A DNA stretch of 64,000 nucleotides. Origin: Nectonema munidae (lineage: Eukaryota; Nematomorpha; Nectonematoida; Nectonematidae). Shown one piece after another: positions 43,601 to 53,037 of this stretch. How positions within the stretch are numbered: the first letter of the stretch is position 1; every line of letters starts with the position of its first letter. Made by a program: the position numbers and the translations under genes. The stretch spans positions 974,501 to 1,038,500 of the forward strand of contig JAUIRK010000921.1 in the NCBI GenBank assembly GCA_030549495.1, written 5' to 3'. The notes below the pieces were generated by a model. It made no database searches. It saw only the letters and a list, made by a program, of their open reading frames with translations, and was not told where the DNA came from.

Positions 43601-46067
43601 TGATATATAAAGGCATAAAATCATATAAGCTTATAAATAGAACGAATCTTAACTCCATATAGCATATATATATATATATATATATAAACATAGTTCATAA
43701 GGGATCGACATTTTTCTTCGAAAAAGTATCCTTAAATACAAAAAATTAGGGTATATAGTTTTTTCAATTTGTATTTTAAATCATCAAAATGGGTATGCAT
43801 GCATTATACAAATACATTTAGAACTGCAGCTAAGCAAGTATTAAGATAAAATAAAAGTGGTCTTTATGAACAGGCGGTGGCTTAATGAACGTTGAATATG
43901 ATCAATCAGGATTAATTAGGAAGAATTGAAACAGTTCGCTATAGACGGGTTAACTTTTAACAGAGCTGGTTGTTTTTACTATTTCGTAAATATAACTCTT
44001 TTTTGATGCAATCGCGCTGGAATGAGATTCCCTTTCTCAAGAAAGTAGTTTTGATGAGACTAGCTTAGGATTTTACTTCAAACAAAATGACCTTGATTTT
44101 TATTAACTGAACAAATCATTTAACCCATTTTAGGCAGAATAGGAGACGAGTGTCGTAAAAGTCGTCTACTTAAGTTATATAAAAATTCATTGAGAAAGAA
44201 AGCACACGATAGAAAACGAATGCCTGAAAAGGGTTAAGATATTTTAGACCAATGTTCTGAAAGAGAACGAAAGAGAACTTTTACTTTTAATGAAATTAAA
44301 TAAGAATTACTAAAGTCCTCTGAATTTGTTTGGTCGTAAATGCGTTAAAATATCGAGAATTGTGAACGCAAAATACTCTACTAAAATTTGAAAATAATCA
44401 TTGCCAAGTAGAAATCGTTAAGTTATAATGTGAAAAGTAAAGTGAGTAAGGTTTTAACTAAATTGGCAATTTTTGAAACATTGTTCTAAAAGTTTGTTTT
44501 TATGATTAACCCTTTTCAGGTGTTCTACTTCAATGAGTTTTTATGTACTCAAGGCAAGCGATTTTTATTCTATGGGACAGTGATATCCCAGTGTGCATGA
44601 AAAAGTTAGGGTAAGGCCAATAGCATATCTGAAATACTTGAGTGAATTAATACATACGGAAGTTTTAGTTAGCTGCAAACTTTTTGCTACCATAAGACAA
44701 CTATCATTTTTGCAGGTAATAGCTTGCGGTTTAAACCCATGTGCGATAACTTTACAGAAATTGGCGCAAGAAGGAACGACATGGAGAGCTTTGGTTTTAT
44801 GATGATGATGAAAATGTTTGTAAGATGATGATTTATTACAAATGAGGCGTTTAAAATGCAGACTTTAAATTTACATCTGAACAATTCTAGGACTTTTATT
44901 AAGCACAGGACGAAAAAAACGAAACACGGTCATTTAGCAAAGCAGGTGTGCTTGAATGGACCCAAAAACGAAAAAATGAAATTCGTGTATTACCTCAACA
45001 CACTCTTTCTTCTTGTGTGTAACTGCTCCACAATTCTCACATGCTCCCTTTCGAAACTTCGTGACTTTTTCCTAAGACAAAAAAGGTATCTTTGGTTGAA
45101 TGAAAAAATGAAGAGAAACAAAAGCAAACATTGAGGACTAAGCGAGATCTCTTTTCTGAGATTTTAGAGATGTACTCGGTTTTGTCATCCAAAATTCGTT
45201 GATGCTTGAGGGTTGCGCCTTTTGATGCAAAGTACCAAGGAGCTTGGCCAATGTAGTGTGGGATGTGGGGATTGATGTCTCTAATTGAATAAAAATGATT
45301 TTATATGTCAAAGTTCATTATATCTAAACGAAAATAACTATGATTTAACCGGTTATCGACCAGAGTCGACATATGTCGACTTTACAAAAATAAAATCGTC
45401 TGCGTTTATTAAAGCTTTTTAATACAAATCTTTTGCTTTACATTTGATATCGTCTGATTATTCTGGTCGATAACATGATTATTCTTTTCTATATATTGAA
45501 AATACGATTCGTTAAATATAAGAACATTTATAATATAACACCATCAAAAATTATTATCAGCATCATTTCTGTCGATGTAGATAGTGGAGCATGAAAAAAA
45601 TTTTCCATTCGATCCTTATATAAAGTCTTCTAAATCGCGAGGGAGCAGATTAGATCTAAAAAGTCTGACTTGGCTCTATCTGATACAAAATTTGAAAGAT
45701 GAAATCGTTATGAAGAGGTGACAAAATAAAAGTGATGTTGCAATAATTTTATCCAACTTCGTACTTACTTTGTCTGTATTTTTGTTTGAAACCATAAAAA
45801 GAATGGAGTTAACAAAGTGTCTACTTAAACTACAGCAAATCATTCCAAATACTCTCAAACTATAAAAAATTATGCAAAAAATAAAATAAAAAAAGTCCCT
45901 CACTTTCCAGATTCATCTTTTTGCGCGGGAACATTTCCTGCCTTTCTGAGTTCTTCCGTTTCTATTCTTTTCAAATATTCATCTCTCGATAAAACTTTTT
46001 TCTCTGAATCAAACTCTTCAGCTCGAAGAGCAAAGGATGCAGGCATTTTGGGATCAAACGAGGCCAT
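28572..46067 (-). CDS. SLU7: pre-mRNA splicing factor SLU7, nine exons found, C-terminus missing
   Basis: Exons in transcript order: 46067-45904, 45280-45130, 45071-44994, 43287-43123, 41112-41044, 39360-39048, 36474-36278, 34535-34431, 28691-28572. They join in phase to 454 codons without a stop. SLU7 acts in the nucleus in the second step of splicing, helping choose the 3' splice site. Seen in order: [16 protein letters not shown]; the CCHC zinc knuckle [14 protein letters not shown] (residues 116-129); [40 protein letters not shown] and [64 protein letters not shown]. The usual W-Y-x-R-G segment before the zinc knuckle is not recognisable. Human SLU7 has 586 residues, so about 100 C-terminal residues (lysine-rich and RPYNS regions) are unaccounted for; they may lie in unrecognised exons, or reading on from exon 9 gives a stop after 20 more codons. 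Confidence 0.95.
28897..29215. mobile_element. possible MITE related to 2793-3024
   Basis: The left part TTTACTTTACGATTTCGTCA is nearly identical to the inner left end of the intron 1 MITE. The right part, inverted, reads TTTTTACGCTCGTATCAAG, resembling that element's right end. The ends are diverged and boundaries approximate. Confidence 0.45.
29691..33029 (+). mobile_element. full-length hAT transposon, broken
   Basis: The left end CAGGGCCGAATTAA and the right end, inverted, CAGAGCCGGATTAA are matching hAT-type terminal repeats; both are followed inward by GGGCCTCA-type sequence (at 29730 and 33000). They enclose about 2.4 kb of transposase remains on the same strand. The 8 bases outside the ends do not match, so the target duplication has decayed. 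It sits in SLU7 intron 8, opposite to the gene. Confidence 0.88.
30471..32880 (+). pseudogene. hAT transposase (TTF finger, DUF4371 and hATC blocks), broken
   Basis: Frames in order: a lysine-rich leader (30471-30698); [17 protein letters not shown] and [18 protein letters not shown] with a following H-x5-H, a TTF-type zinc finger (30800-31130); [13 protein letters not shown] and [19 protein letters not shown] (31240-31400); [20 protein letters not shown] and [14 protein letters not shown] (31580-31735); [17 protein letters not shown] (31910-31965); [20 protein letters not shown] and [14 protein letters not shown], the C-terminal dimerisation block (32690-32815). The pieces occupy at least five frame changes, so the gene is dead. 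The arrangement matches the ZMYM/DUF4371 group of hAT transposases. Confidence 0.85.
33422..33494 (+). tRNA. tRNA-Val (anticodon AAC)
   Basis: 73 bases folding as a complete cloverleaf. The acceptor stem GTTTTCG pairs with CGAAAAC, the D arm carries TGGTGTAGTGGTTATCA (box A), the anticodon stem-loop is TCTGC-CTAACAC-GCAGA with anticodon AAC, and the T arm CCCAG-TTCGATC-CTGGG contains box B. No mismatch in the acceptor, anticodon or T stems. It looks functional, unlike the SINE heads elsewhere. It lies in SLU7 intron 8 on the opposite strand. Confidence 0.97.
33495..33499 (+). terminator. Pol III terminator of tRNA-Val
   Basis: Five T residues directly after the tRNA 3' end, with a run of eight T about 10 bases further on as a possible back-up. 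Confidence 0.7.
34431..34535 (-). CDS. SLU7: SLU7 exon 8
   Basis: Acceptor CCATTTTAG|GAAGAG and donor CACACG|GTATG. It encodes [19 protein letters not shown] and then [14 protein letters not shown], aligned with human EDYVEYSRHGTVIKGQERA and SKYEEDVKIHNHTHIWGSYW. Confidence 0.94.
36278..36474 (-). CDS. SLU7: SLU7 exon 7
   Basis: Acceptor TTTTTTCAG|TTTTCG and donor CAGAGC|GTAAGT. It encodes [19 protein letters not shown], then [19 protein letters not shown] and ELLIAQS, matching human LFAWEAYDKG...ESILEKYGGQEHLDAP..LLLAQT. Confidence 0.96.
36550..37250 (-). mobile_element. hAT relic with perfect 8-bp target duplication
   Basis: TTCTAGGA at 36542-36549 is repeated exactly at 37251-37258. Inside, the left end CAGCGGTTCTTAGCC matches the inverted right end CAGCTCTTCTTAACCC. 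The minus strand of the interior holds the C-terminal dimerisation block of a ZBED5-like hAT transposase: [17 protein letters not shown], followed by [16 protein letters not shown]. Only the 3' end of the transposase survives, so this 701-bp copy was internally deleted. It lies in SLU7 intron 6. Confidence 0.85.
37500..38090 (-). mobile_element. Tigger transposase N-terminal fragment
   Basis: Minus strand, in order: [20 protein letters not shown] (CENP-B-type helix-turn-helix), then [18 protein letters not shown] and [10 protein letters not shown] (second DNA-binding domain), then [10 protein letters not shown] and [16 protein letters not shown]. These are consecutive Tigger segments before the DDE domain, in at least two frames with stops. 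The catalytic domain is absent. It is a second Tigger lineage, distinct in sequence from the copy at 3901-5921. Confidence 0.8.
38829..38941. mobile_element. TTAA-flanked MITE, piggyBac type (copy 2)
   Basis: TTAACGGCCAGAG at the left and CTGGTCGTTAACGGGTTAA at the right, with the shared interior CTTCTGCTTTACATTAGATATCGTCTG. Same family as 22474-22610 and 45345-45480, with a short deletion near the left end. Confidence 0.8.
39048..39360 (-). CDS. SLU7: SLU7 exon 6 (core conserved block)
   Basis: Acceptor TTTTTCTTTAG|GTTGAT and donor CAACAAG|GTTTCT. It encodes an acidic stretch ([16 protein letters not shown]), then [51 protein letters not shown] and [17 protein letters not shown]. This is the best conserved exon, nearly identical to human over [12 protein letters not shown] and [14 protein letters not shown]. 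Confidence 0.97.
40040..40190 (+). mobile_element. SINE family B copy 1
   Basis: Box B-like AGGTTCGATCC near 40062, then CATCAAACCTTCATT and a body through ACATTCCAAAGTACCTC and TTTTTTACAAAAATAGATTT. It matches the reverse of 43380-43560 over about 150 bases with few differences. It lies in SLU7 intron 5. Confidence 0.65.
41044..41112 (-). CDS. SLU7: SLU7 exon 5
   Basis: Acceptor TTGACAATAG|ATGAAG and donor GAACAG|GTAACT. It encodes [19 protein letters not shown] and then ASEQ, a charged helix corresponding to the KRTLKAQKLQEELASG region of human SLU7. It is the shortest exon (69 bases); its phase fits both neighbours. Confidence 0.85.
41800..42720 (+). mobile_element. IS630/Tc1-like DDE transposon, broken
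   Basis: 41920-42315 encodes a winged-helix part ([35 protein letters not shown]) and the first catalytic Asp in [18 protein letters not shown]. The later frame gives [14 protein letters not shown] (second Asp) and [17 protein letters not shown] (Glu), then a C-terminal helix ending near 42720. As read, 32 residues lie between the second Asp and the Glu. At least two frame changes and a stop after IENVF show it is dead. Terminal repeats were not found. It lies in SLU7 intron 4. Confidence 0.82.
42840..42930. repeat. 21-bp tandem repeat, about four units
   Basis: The unit AACGATTGCAAACATATGCCT is repeated with small changes. The minus-strand peptide with LGICLQS repeats is a by-product. Confidence 0.8.
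43123..43287 (-). CDS. SLU7: SLU7 exon 4
   Basis: Acceptor CATGCTTTTCAG|AGGCCT and donor GGAAGAA|GTAAAA. It encodes [20 protein letters not shown], then [20 protein letters not shown], matching human RPRRVGAKFTG and [18 protein letters not shown]. Confidence 0.97.
43380..43560 (-). mobile_element. SINE family B copy 2
   Basis: Minus strand: a tRNA-like head with GTGAGTAAGGTTGGCTAGA, then box B-like AGGTTCGATCC and the same body as copy 1. It is more complete at the head than copy 1. A weaker, partial relative is visible near 33085-33155. It lies in SLU7 intron 3. Confidence 0.7.
43663..43687. repeat. (TA)n microsatellite
   Basis: About 12 TA units in SLU7 intron 3. Confidence 0.8.
44120..44237. 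mobile_element. TTAA-flanked MITE, second piggyBac-type family
   Basis: 118 bp. The left end is TTAACCCATTTTAGGCA and the right end is TGCCTGAAAAGGGTTAA, both with TTAA. A lone related end, TTAACCCTTTTCAGG, lies near 44503, and a partial one, TGCCTGAAAGGGTG, near 39760. Confidence 0.75.
44994..45071 (-). CDS. SLU7: SLU7 exon 3 (zinc knuckle)
   Basis: Acceptor TTTTGTCTTAG|GAAAAA and donor GTTGAG|GTAATA. It encodes [20 protein letters not shown] then KKECVE. CENC-x4-H-x4-C is the CCHC knuckle; the flanking [10 protein letters not shown] is identical to human SLU7. Confidence 0.97.
45130..45280 (-). CDS. SLU7: SLU7 exon 2
   Basis: Acceptor TATTCAATTAG|AGACAT. It encodes [17 protein letters not shown], then [16 protein letters not shown], matching human DINPHIPQYISSVPWYI and PTLKHQR. 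The donor AAT|GTTTGC is weak and sets a 58-base intron; it is chosen because it alone restores the frame of exon 3. The human segment between KHQR and the knuckle (with WYKRG) has no clear match. Confidence 0.88.
45345..45480. mobile_element. TTAA-flanked MITE, piggyBac type (copy 3)
   Basis: The left end TTAACCGGTTATCGACCAGA is followed by GTCGACATATGTCGAC, an internal palindrome, then ATATCGTCTGATTATTCTGG and TCGATAAC. The right TTAA is degraded to ATGATT. It lies in SLU7 intron 1. Confidence 0.8.
45904..46067 (-). CDS. SLU7: SLU7 exon 1 (start codon)
   Basis: Starts at ATG (46067-46065) and encodes [20 protein letters not shown], then [20 protein letters not shown] and VPAQKDESG. The end of this matches human LEEQRKLGNAPAEVDEEGK. 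Donor TCTGGAAA|GTGAGG. It is the first ATG in the frame; no upstream exon is needed. Confidence 0.94.
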
Positions 46068-46079
46068 TTTTTTTATATC

Positions 46080-47560
46080 TCTAGATCTAAAATAAACACA
46101 ATAATTGACATGAGTAGAAGAGATGAGTCGTTATTGAAAAATTATAAAAAGGGAAAAAAATCAAACTCAAACATCACAATGTCTCCATATTCAAATATCG
46201 TTTTATAAATTTATATATGTAATGCTAACAAATTTACGCGGATTTCTTTTCAAAGACTGACTACAGTATTGGTACTCTACGCTTTAATGTCTTAGGGAAA
46301 ACGTTGACTTATCATTGGCGCCGGACGGCATTTGTACTAGGTACGTTACTACCCTAAGCTTTTCTTTAAAAAAAAATACAATTTTTACAAATCACTCAAA
46401 ATATCCAAAATCTTTTTCAATTCAGCAACTGGAAGAACCTATGATCAAGATGGAGATTTCACAATCTAGATTCGAACCAGAAAGACTGGATATATTATTA
46501 TCCGTGGCATAATTTATTAGTTATCCCATTGTAGACCAGCGTGCCATGATCTGGCAAGGGCTAAGTTGATTTACTTCTAAAGAAATATTTTTTTGTTCAT
46601 CGTTTTATTTATACTAACTACTTTGGAAAGAAAGCAATTGTGAATAACAAATCAATTCTCTCAAAAAATGTTACCATGTGTTGCGTTATAGCACTCCAAA
46701 CTTCTTTATTTTTTCTCTCATATTTTGTTGTTGGCATAGAAGTAAGGATAGATGATTGCGGGTATATATAATTTTATAGAAATAGAAAAAGTGCAAGATG
46801 TAGTTAACCGGTTGTAATTTCCGAGTGATTAATAAGAAGATAAAGACCATATCAACTTTTGAGTAAGTACTTCATTATATTTCAACTTCCAGAAAATTGC
46901 ACGCTAGTCAAATGCAAGTACATTTTATATTGTTCCCTAGACGTAAGTAATTTTTCTCAAGCGTTCCTACTTTTTCACTTTATAAGTCACGTTTACAAGT
47001 GAACATCATAAGAGAGAGGGGATGATGGCGGGAGAGAGAAAGTTTGCCTTTTCTTGTCCCCTTCTAATAAACGTATTTTTTTAATTTTGTTTATTTATAT
47101 CAAGTATTTTTATATGATATTTAAAAAGTGGGCAGTATAACAGAGAGGATTGTGTGTGGGTTCACATATTTTAAGACGAGTATATATGAGAATAGATGGA
47201 GTTGGAGTCACAAATTTGCTCCGACTTCAAAACCCTTAATGCTACTCATAAAGTACAATGCTTAATGAAGATTGGAAAAGCACCTCTTACATTAAGACAT
47301 AATCGTTGTAATGGTGAAAAAGGATGAATCAAAAGAATCAACAAGCCTCCAAATCTAAAGATCATAAATGGCTGAGGTGTGATCTAGTTGACTTCAAAAC
47401 ATACTGAATTTATAAAATGCAACATCAAAGTATGTATAATTTAATATAAAATGCCATACCTATATATAACATTTATAAATAGTTAAAAAAATAAATTTAA
47501 TTATTTTTAATTGTTACCCCTCCGAATTTAGTTGGTTTTGGTGGGGGGAAAAAAAAAAAA
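46080..47560. other. upstream of SLU7, no gene seen
   Basis: AT-rich intergenic DNA. A minus-strand box B-like GGTTCGAATC near 46470 suggests another SINE head, without a second copy. GGAGTTGGAGTCAC near 47200 belongs to a short motif that also occurs near 26590 (inverted) and 37330. Confidence 0.4.

Positions 47561-47563
<3 letters not shown>

Positions 47564-47628
<65 letters not shown>
47564..47628. repeat. 65-base uninterrupted G run
   Basis: Sixty-five G in a row, preceded by a 12-base A run and GG-A. The polyproline ORF on the minus strand is only a translation of this run. Runs of C occur at 15483-15499, 17620-17640, 40289-40302 and 63047-63069. Confidence 0.95.
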
Positions 47629-47629
<1 letters not shown>

Positions 47630-47664
47630 ATATATCGAAGAAAAGTAAGGGGCAGTTATGTTTA

Positions 47665-47802
47665 TTAACCCATTTACGGCCAATGTTCCTATTTGGGAAC
47701 ATAAGTAATTTCATCTTCGTCTGCTTTTTTCAATGACTTTGAATATAAATCGTCTGCGTTATTTTAGATATCGTCTGCTTTGCTTGGCCTTAAATGGGTT
47801 GA
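47665..47802. mobile_element. TTAA-flanked MITE, third piggyBac-type variant
   Basis: The left end is TTAACCCATTTACGGCCAA and the right end is TTGGCCTTAAATGGGTTGA. The interior contains AGATATCGTCTGCTTT, shared with the 22474/38829/45345 family, and the palindrome TTCCTATTTGGGAA. A partial copy of one end is at 56650-56740. Confidence 0.75.
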
Positions 47803-50150
47803 GATAAAGTTGTCATTGAATCTGACCAGTCTGCCAAAAAACAGCACACCTGTCATTATTATTAATTATAATATCTATCAATTACTCCTTTTTACATAAA
47901 ATGTGTTAGCAAAATAAATAAAATTCAAGCGAAAAAAAAGTTTTTTACTTGGTCTAAAATAAAATAACTCATTGAGAACGAAATAAAATTGCAAAGCTAA
48001 TTGACAAACGCCTTTATATTTATATATAAAAATATATATATTATATAGTAAATAATAGATTATGAACGTTTTGGTTGCATAAATGCACTGAATTCGGTGT
48101 GTCTATTTCGATTTTTTTCTGGAAGCAACGCACCATCTTTAACATTAACAATGGCATCATCTTTCTATGAACTCATTTTTGAATTAACTTCGACTTTCAC
48201 ATCATACGCGTTCTCCTTTCAACTAATTTATTTCTAATTTAAATTTTTTCAACACTATAAACACTACCAGCACGACATGCAAGAATTTATCGCTAATCTA
48301 CGATTTAAGATCACTATTGAGGTATATGAATGAATACATTCCACTGAAATTTATATATTTTCAACTTTTTCAATAGGCCCATAAATTTTGATATAACGAG
48401 ATTATGCTATATTAGTCATGGTATATTTAGCTTACTTGATGGAGGGCTAACACCAAATGAAGCATCAATATATTAATAAAATGTAGTTATATTACTTTAT
48501 AAATCTTCAGAGACCTGTAACAGAACTTCTTAAAAGAGCCAGTCCATTTATTTTGATTATCTGAAGTCGTTATTCATTTTTCTATTTTCTTTCTCGGTTG
48601 GATCAAACTTTCTCATGAGTAATTTCTGTAAACTTTTTATGTTTAATAAAGATTCTTAGGGGAAACTTTGTTTTACCTTTTTTATTTACAGCAGAAAATA
48701 AAATATTAACAAAATTAAAAAATATTAAAATTAACAGAAGTAATAACATTTATTAATGACACTTTCATAGAACAATCAAAATTAATTTTAACAAAAAAAA
48801 TGGGAAACAACAGAAAATGACTTAAAGAGTAGCAAATTAGGAGAGAATTTTCAAAACCTGATCAAGTTACTATTTTAATATACTCTATTATCAAATACTG
48901 TTTTACTTCTTGAAGCTCAAATATAATACATTAACCAATTTATAATCTTAATTTTATTTCTTTATTATGTGAAGGTAAAATTGAATAAAAAAAATTGTTA
49001 TAATTTAAATTAAATAAAAATCTAGCTTACTAAAATCACATAAAATGGTTAGTTATATTCATCAAATGCAAATAATAAATCTAAGAAATGAAAATTCATT
49101 AAATTTAAAATCAGACTATAAGGGGCATGCATAAAACATGAGCTCAGCCTTTTGTGAAAAAATAACCCAAATAAAAAAGAATGCGCTACCTAAATTTAGA
49201 CTAAGTTTAAATGATAAGAAAAACTTTAAAATGTTCAAAAAAGTTGCCTTGAAAATATTGAAAAATAATTTTAAAAAATTTTTAAAAATTATTTTGTTTT
49301 TATGCTTTTTTTTTATTTCTTCCAGATATTGTCAGAGATTAAAGTAACCTTCAATCTTTTCTATTTTCTTCCTATTGTTTAATTTATACTTTAATTCATA
49401 ACTTTGAATTGTATATAAATCTTGATTTGGTATGACAATCAACTATTTTAATATACCTTACAATATAAAAGAATTATGTTTGCTCAACTATTTTAAAACC
49501 ACTTGTATATATTGAACAGTTTTTCAAGAAGATACACTGTAAGCGTCTTTAATTAGCTTTCTCGCTTGGTTTGTTCGTGTTGTATTGTTGAAAATTTGTA
49601 AAATGACAACAAATCTTCTCCTAAACTTCATCCATAAGACCAATTTGCTTATTTAAAATTTTTCAATGGTTTGTACCGAAAATATTGAGGAACTTTATAA
49701 CACGCTCAAAAGGAAAAATGACTCAAAAGTGCATCAATTGCAAAAATTAATCATAAAACTCATAAAACAAAATGCTCAAAAAAATTTTTATATACAGATA
49801 ATATTTTTTTATTTATTTATTTAAAGTAAACAAAACAAGTTCCATATCAAGCTGAGATGGAGATGTGAAATCTTTTCACAAACGAAGGATTGAACGACAC
49901 ATTAGGTGAGAAGAAGTTGAATGAATACGAGCAAGCATCAGGAGTTCAAAGAAGCAAGAAGCTATCGAAATAAACGTCCAGTTATCGCATTTGGAAGCCA
50001 GTATAAAGCAGGATTCAAGAATAACATTCTTTATCGAAAGAGCAAGAAAAAAAAATGGAAAAGAAAGAGAAAAAAAAGAATGCAAGCACAAGTTAAATTT
50101 GTACTAAAGATTAAAGATTGATTATTGCTTTTTTAACAGCGTTTTTGAAT
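47803..50150. other. intergenic, no gene seen
   Basis: AT-rich DNA with only short ORFs. A basic 66-codon frame at 49921-50121 lies at the presumed 3' side of the minus-strand LINE and has no recognisable motif. Confidence 0.4.
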
Positions 50151-50159
50151 CTAAAGGGG

Positions 50160-51990
50160 TTAGTTAGAGAAATCAAGATCACTATAAATTCAATTTATAT
50201 TGTGATAGATACCATAAATTATCTTCTTAAAGCAGCTGTTATTGTCAAAAGACTCAAAATGAAGAAGATGATTGGATCTAGTGAAGTGCGAATGAATACT
50301 ATTATTGTTTGAAAAGATATGAGCAAAATAGTGATTTTTGAATGATAGTTTATAATAAAGCATGCATAAAAGATAGGTGTTAATTTTGTATATATTGAAG
50401 AACGTAATTAAGTTTTTTTCATTATTGTAATTGGAGAATTTATACACTTTGTTTGTACTCGTAGTAGTTTATTTATATATGTTAAATTACTTGTGCAAAA
50501 AAAGATATTGCAATATATTAAATGAGGGTAAACGTAAGAATAGTATAGAGTAGTTCTGGTTTTAGAAGTTAGAAAATGCCGTAATCTAAAGAAGGTTCCA
50601 TAAAGTCGGGAGATTTTAGTAATCAAGTTTTTTATGTGGTAGGTCAATGAGAGATTCGTAGAAAGTGTAAGTCCGAGATAGGTATAATGTTCGACACGCT
50701 CTAATTTATAATTATTAATAGTTATTTTATAAGAATCATTTCTATTAAATTTGGAAAAAACAACATATTTACATTTACTCAAGTTCAAGAGATTGTTATC
50801 ACACCAAGTATGGACTAATCCAAGTACATTATTGATCTGATTATCATACTTCAAATTACTAAATAGGTTAAAATGTAAACAAATATCATCTGCATATAAA
50901 ATGGGTGAACAGTGGTACAAGAGATATATAGGTAAGTCATTAATAATAAAAAAAGGAAAGGGCCTAGCATGGAGCCTTGGGGAACTTCAGTTTGGATGGG
51001 CCTGGATGAGGACTTAAAATTATTATCTTTGTATATGTAAAAACTCAGAGATTCAAGATAGCCTTTAAACCAGAGGAAAATTTTTGATCTGAAACCCATC
51101 CTGCAAAATTTGTGAAGGAGAATTTTATGGTTAATAGTATCAAAGGCTTTAGAAAGGTCGAGAAAAACGCAAAGCGAAGATCTCGGACTATAGAAAGAAT
51201 TACAAATTCTATTAAGAAGTGTTAAAATGTCGGTTTCAGTATATTTACAGTTAAGGAAGGCAAATGATGGTTGAAGATTAGTTTATATTTGTTGACAAAT
51301 TCTGTAAGTCTTGTGAGGACCATCCGTTCGAAGATTTTTGAAAAATTAGAGAGAATAGATATGGGTGATAATTAGTAATAGATGATTAAGATTTGTTTGA
51401 TTTTAATATTGGAATGACTTGGACATGTTTTAAATGGGCCGGAAAAATGCGAGAGATAGCTTAGATTGAAGAAGGGAAGGGATGAGCAAAAGAAGTACGT
51501 TTATGATCAAAAGACTGATTTCGTCGTCGCCCTTAGTTTTGAGATTTTTTAGATACTTGATCGCAATTATTATATCATTGGTATCAAAAGTATCTGAATA
51601 AAACGAAAACTGGTTAAAAGGGATAATTTTATCATAAAAATTAAAACATTGAGAGTTGGCTACGCTTTCCGGAAATGAAAAGGCTTGAAGAATCTCATCG
51701 TGGGTGAAAGAAGCAGCTGCAAATTGTTTTAGTTTGAAGAGGTTATTTAAAGTCTTCCAGATATTTTTAGTCTCGGTGAGCTTTTCGGAGTAATATTTGC
51801 TCTTAGCAAGTCTAATTTGTGATTTATAATATGATAAGAAGGATTTATAAGATTAATTTATATGTATTAGGAGATTGCGTGTTCTTTTTGAAGAGATATT
51901 CTTTCCGCTTTTTATAGGCAAAGAGATTACCTTTAAACCATGGATTGGAAATTATAACGTTATTATATGCAACTAAAGGAAAGCTCAATT
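50160..51990 (-). mobile_element. LINE with reverse transcriptase, 5'-truncated and broken
   Basis: Minus strand from about 51960: an endonuclease-RT linker (NPWFKGNLFAYKKRKEY), scattered RT blocks in changing frames, then EVPQGSMLGPFLFLL (about 50975), LYADDICLHFNLFS (YADD, catalytic, about 50890) and LLNLSKCKYVVFSK, ERVEHYTYLGLTLSTNLS (thumb), and a C-terminal piece to about 50165 (SHFTRSNHLLHFESFDNN). The last 170-codon frame (50920-50408) is intact; upstream there are many stops. CR1/Jockey-like by motif style. Confidence 0.85.
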
Positions 51991-53037
51991 CAAACTCAAT
52001 CACATCCATCAATTAACATTAATTTTACAAAAATTCCCCATTCTTCCACTAAAATACTTAAAAGTAACCTTCAGAAAACCTTCCTTCTACTCTTGCACCA
52101 TAATTTAAAAAAAATATTTATCTATTTCTCCCCTAACAAAGTTTAAGCCTCAAATAATAACCTAACATTTTGAATAACTGCAAAAAACAAACTTTTTAAT
52201 TCAAACATAACACTGTCACAACCTCTAATATAAAATTAAACATTAAATCACAAAAAACATAAGTAAAAGTCTTCTTATTTCATTCTTGAAACCTATTCTC
52301 CTTGACATCACTAATAACATGAATCCATCCTTAAATCCGATTCAATGTAGTCAAAAAACTCAAAAATAACAAAACAAAGTGAAACTCCTTAGAATACACA
52401 AATCTCTCAAGCAGCTACTGAAAAAAAGAAATTTAGAAAAACCAAAACGCCTTGCATCCAAACATCCTTAACAGCAAAATTGATAAAAAAAAATTCAAGT
52501 ATATAATAAATACAGTTGCCTCGTACCTCAAATACTGTAAAATCACCTTAACAATCTTTAACAAGGCAATAAATAACTAAGTAAGTTTATTATATACATA
52601 TATATAAAATTTGAGAAATAAAGTTACAGACGTCAAAGAAAAAAATTGGTGGACATAAAGTTTCTTTTGAGTTTCTGATCCCACATGATGATGGTCTTCA
52701 TTAGGTTGGCATCAAGAAATCTGGAGCCTTGTAGGAAAGTTGAAGGTATTCTTAAATAAATTAACTCTTCAAAGCAGTTAACTCTATGGCATTTTATTCA
52801 TCCTTATGATTGATTCATTACAAAACTTACTATCAACCATCAATTGTTTCTATCAAAGCTACTTAGATGATATATTTCAAAAATCTCATTGCAAACAACA
52901 CAAACCTACCAAAATTTAATGAAAATATAGAAATATGGGCACCAGAAAACAAAGAAGAACCGTTTATATCAATTTATTCACTTCAAACTTCTATCCTAAA
53001 CCATCAACAATAGTCATCACATAATTCCTCATATTCT
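51991..53037. other. intergenic, strand-biased, no gene recognised
   Basis: 52000-52580 is rich in A and C and poor in G on the + strand, like the LINE at 57.2-62.3 kb, so it may be a decayed piece of a similar element. No RT or endonuclease motif could be read. Confidence 0.35.

Noticed and set aside
46315-46512. Small coding gene upstream of SLU7
   Set aside because: The region contains a tRNA-like box B on the minus strand and looks like a SINE; the ORF has no motif.
47514-47714. Polyproline protein
   Set aside because: Translation of the 65-base G run.
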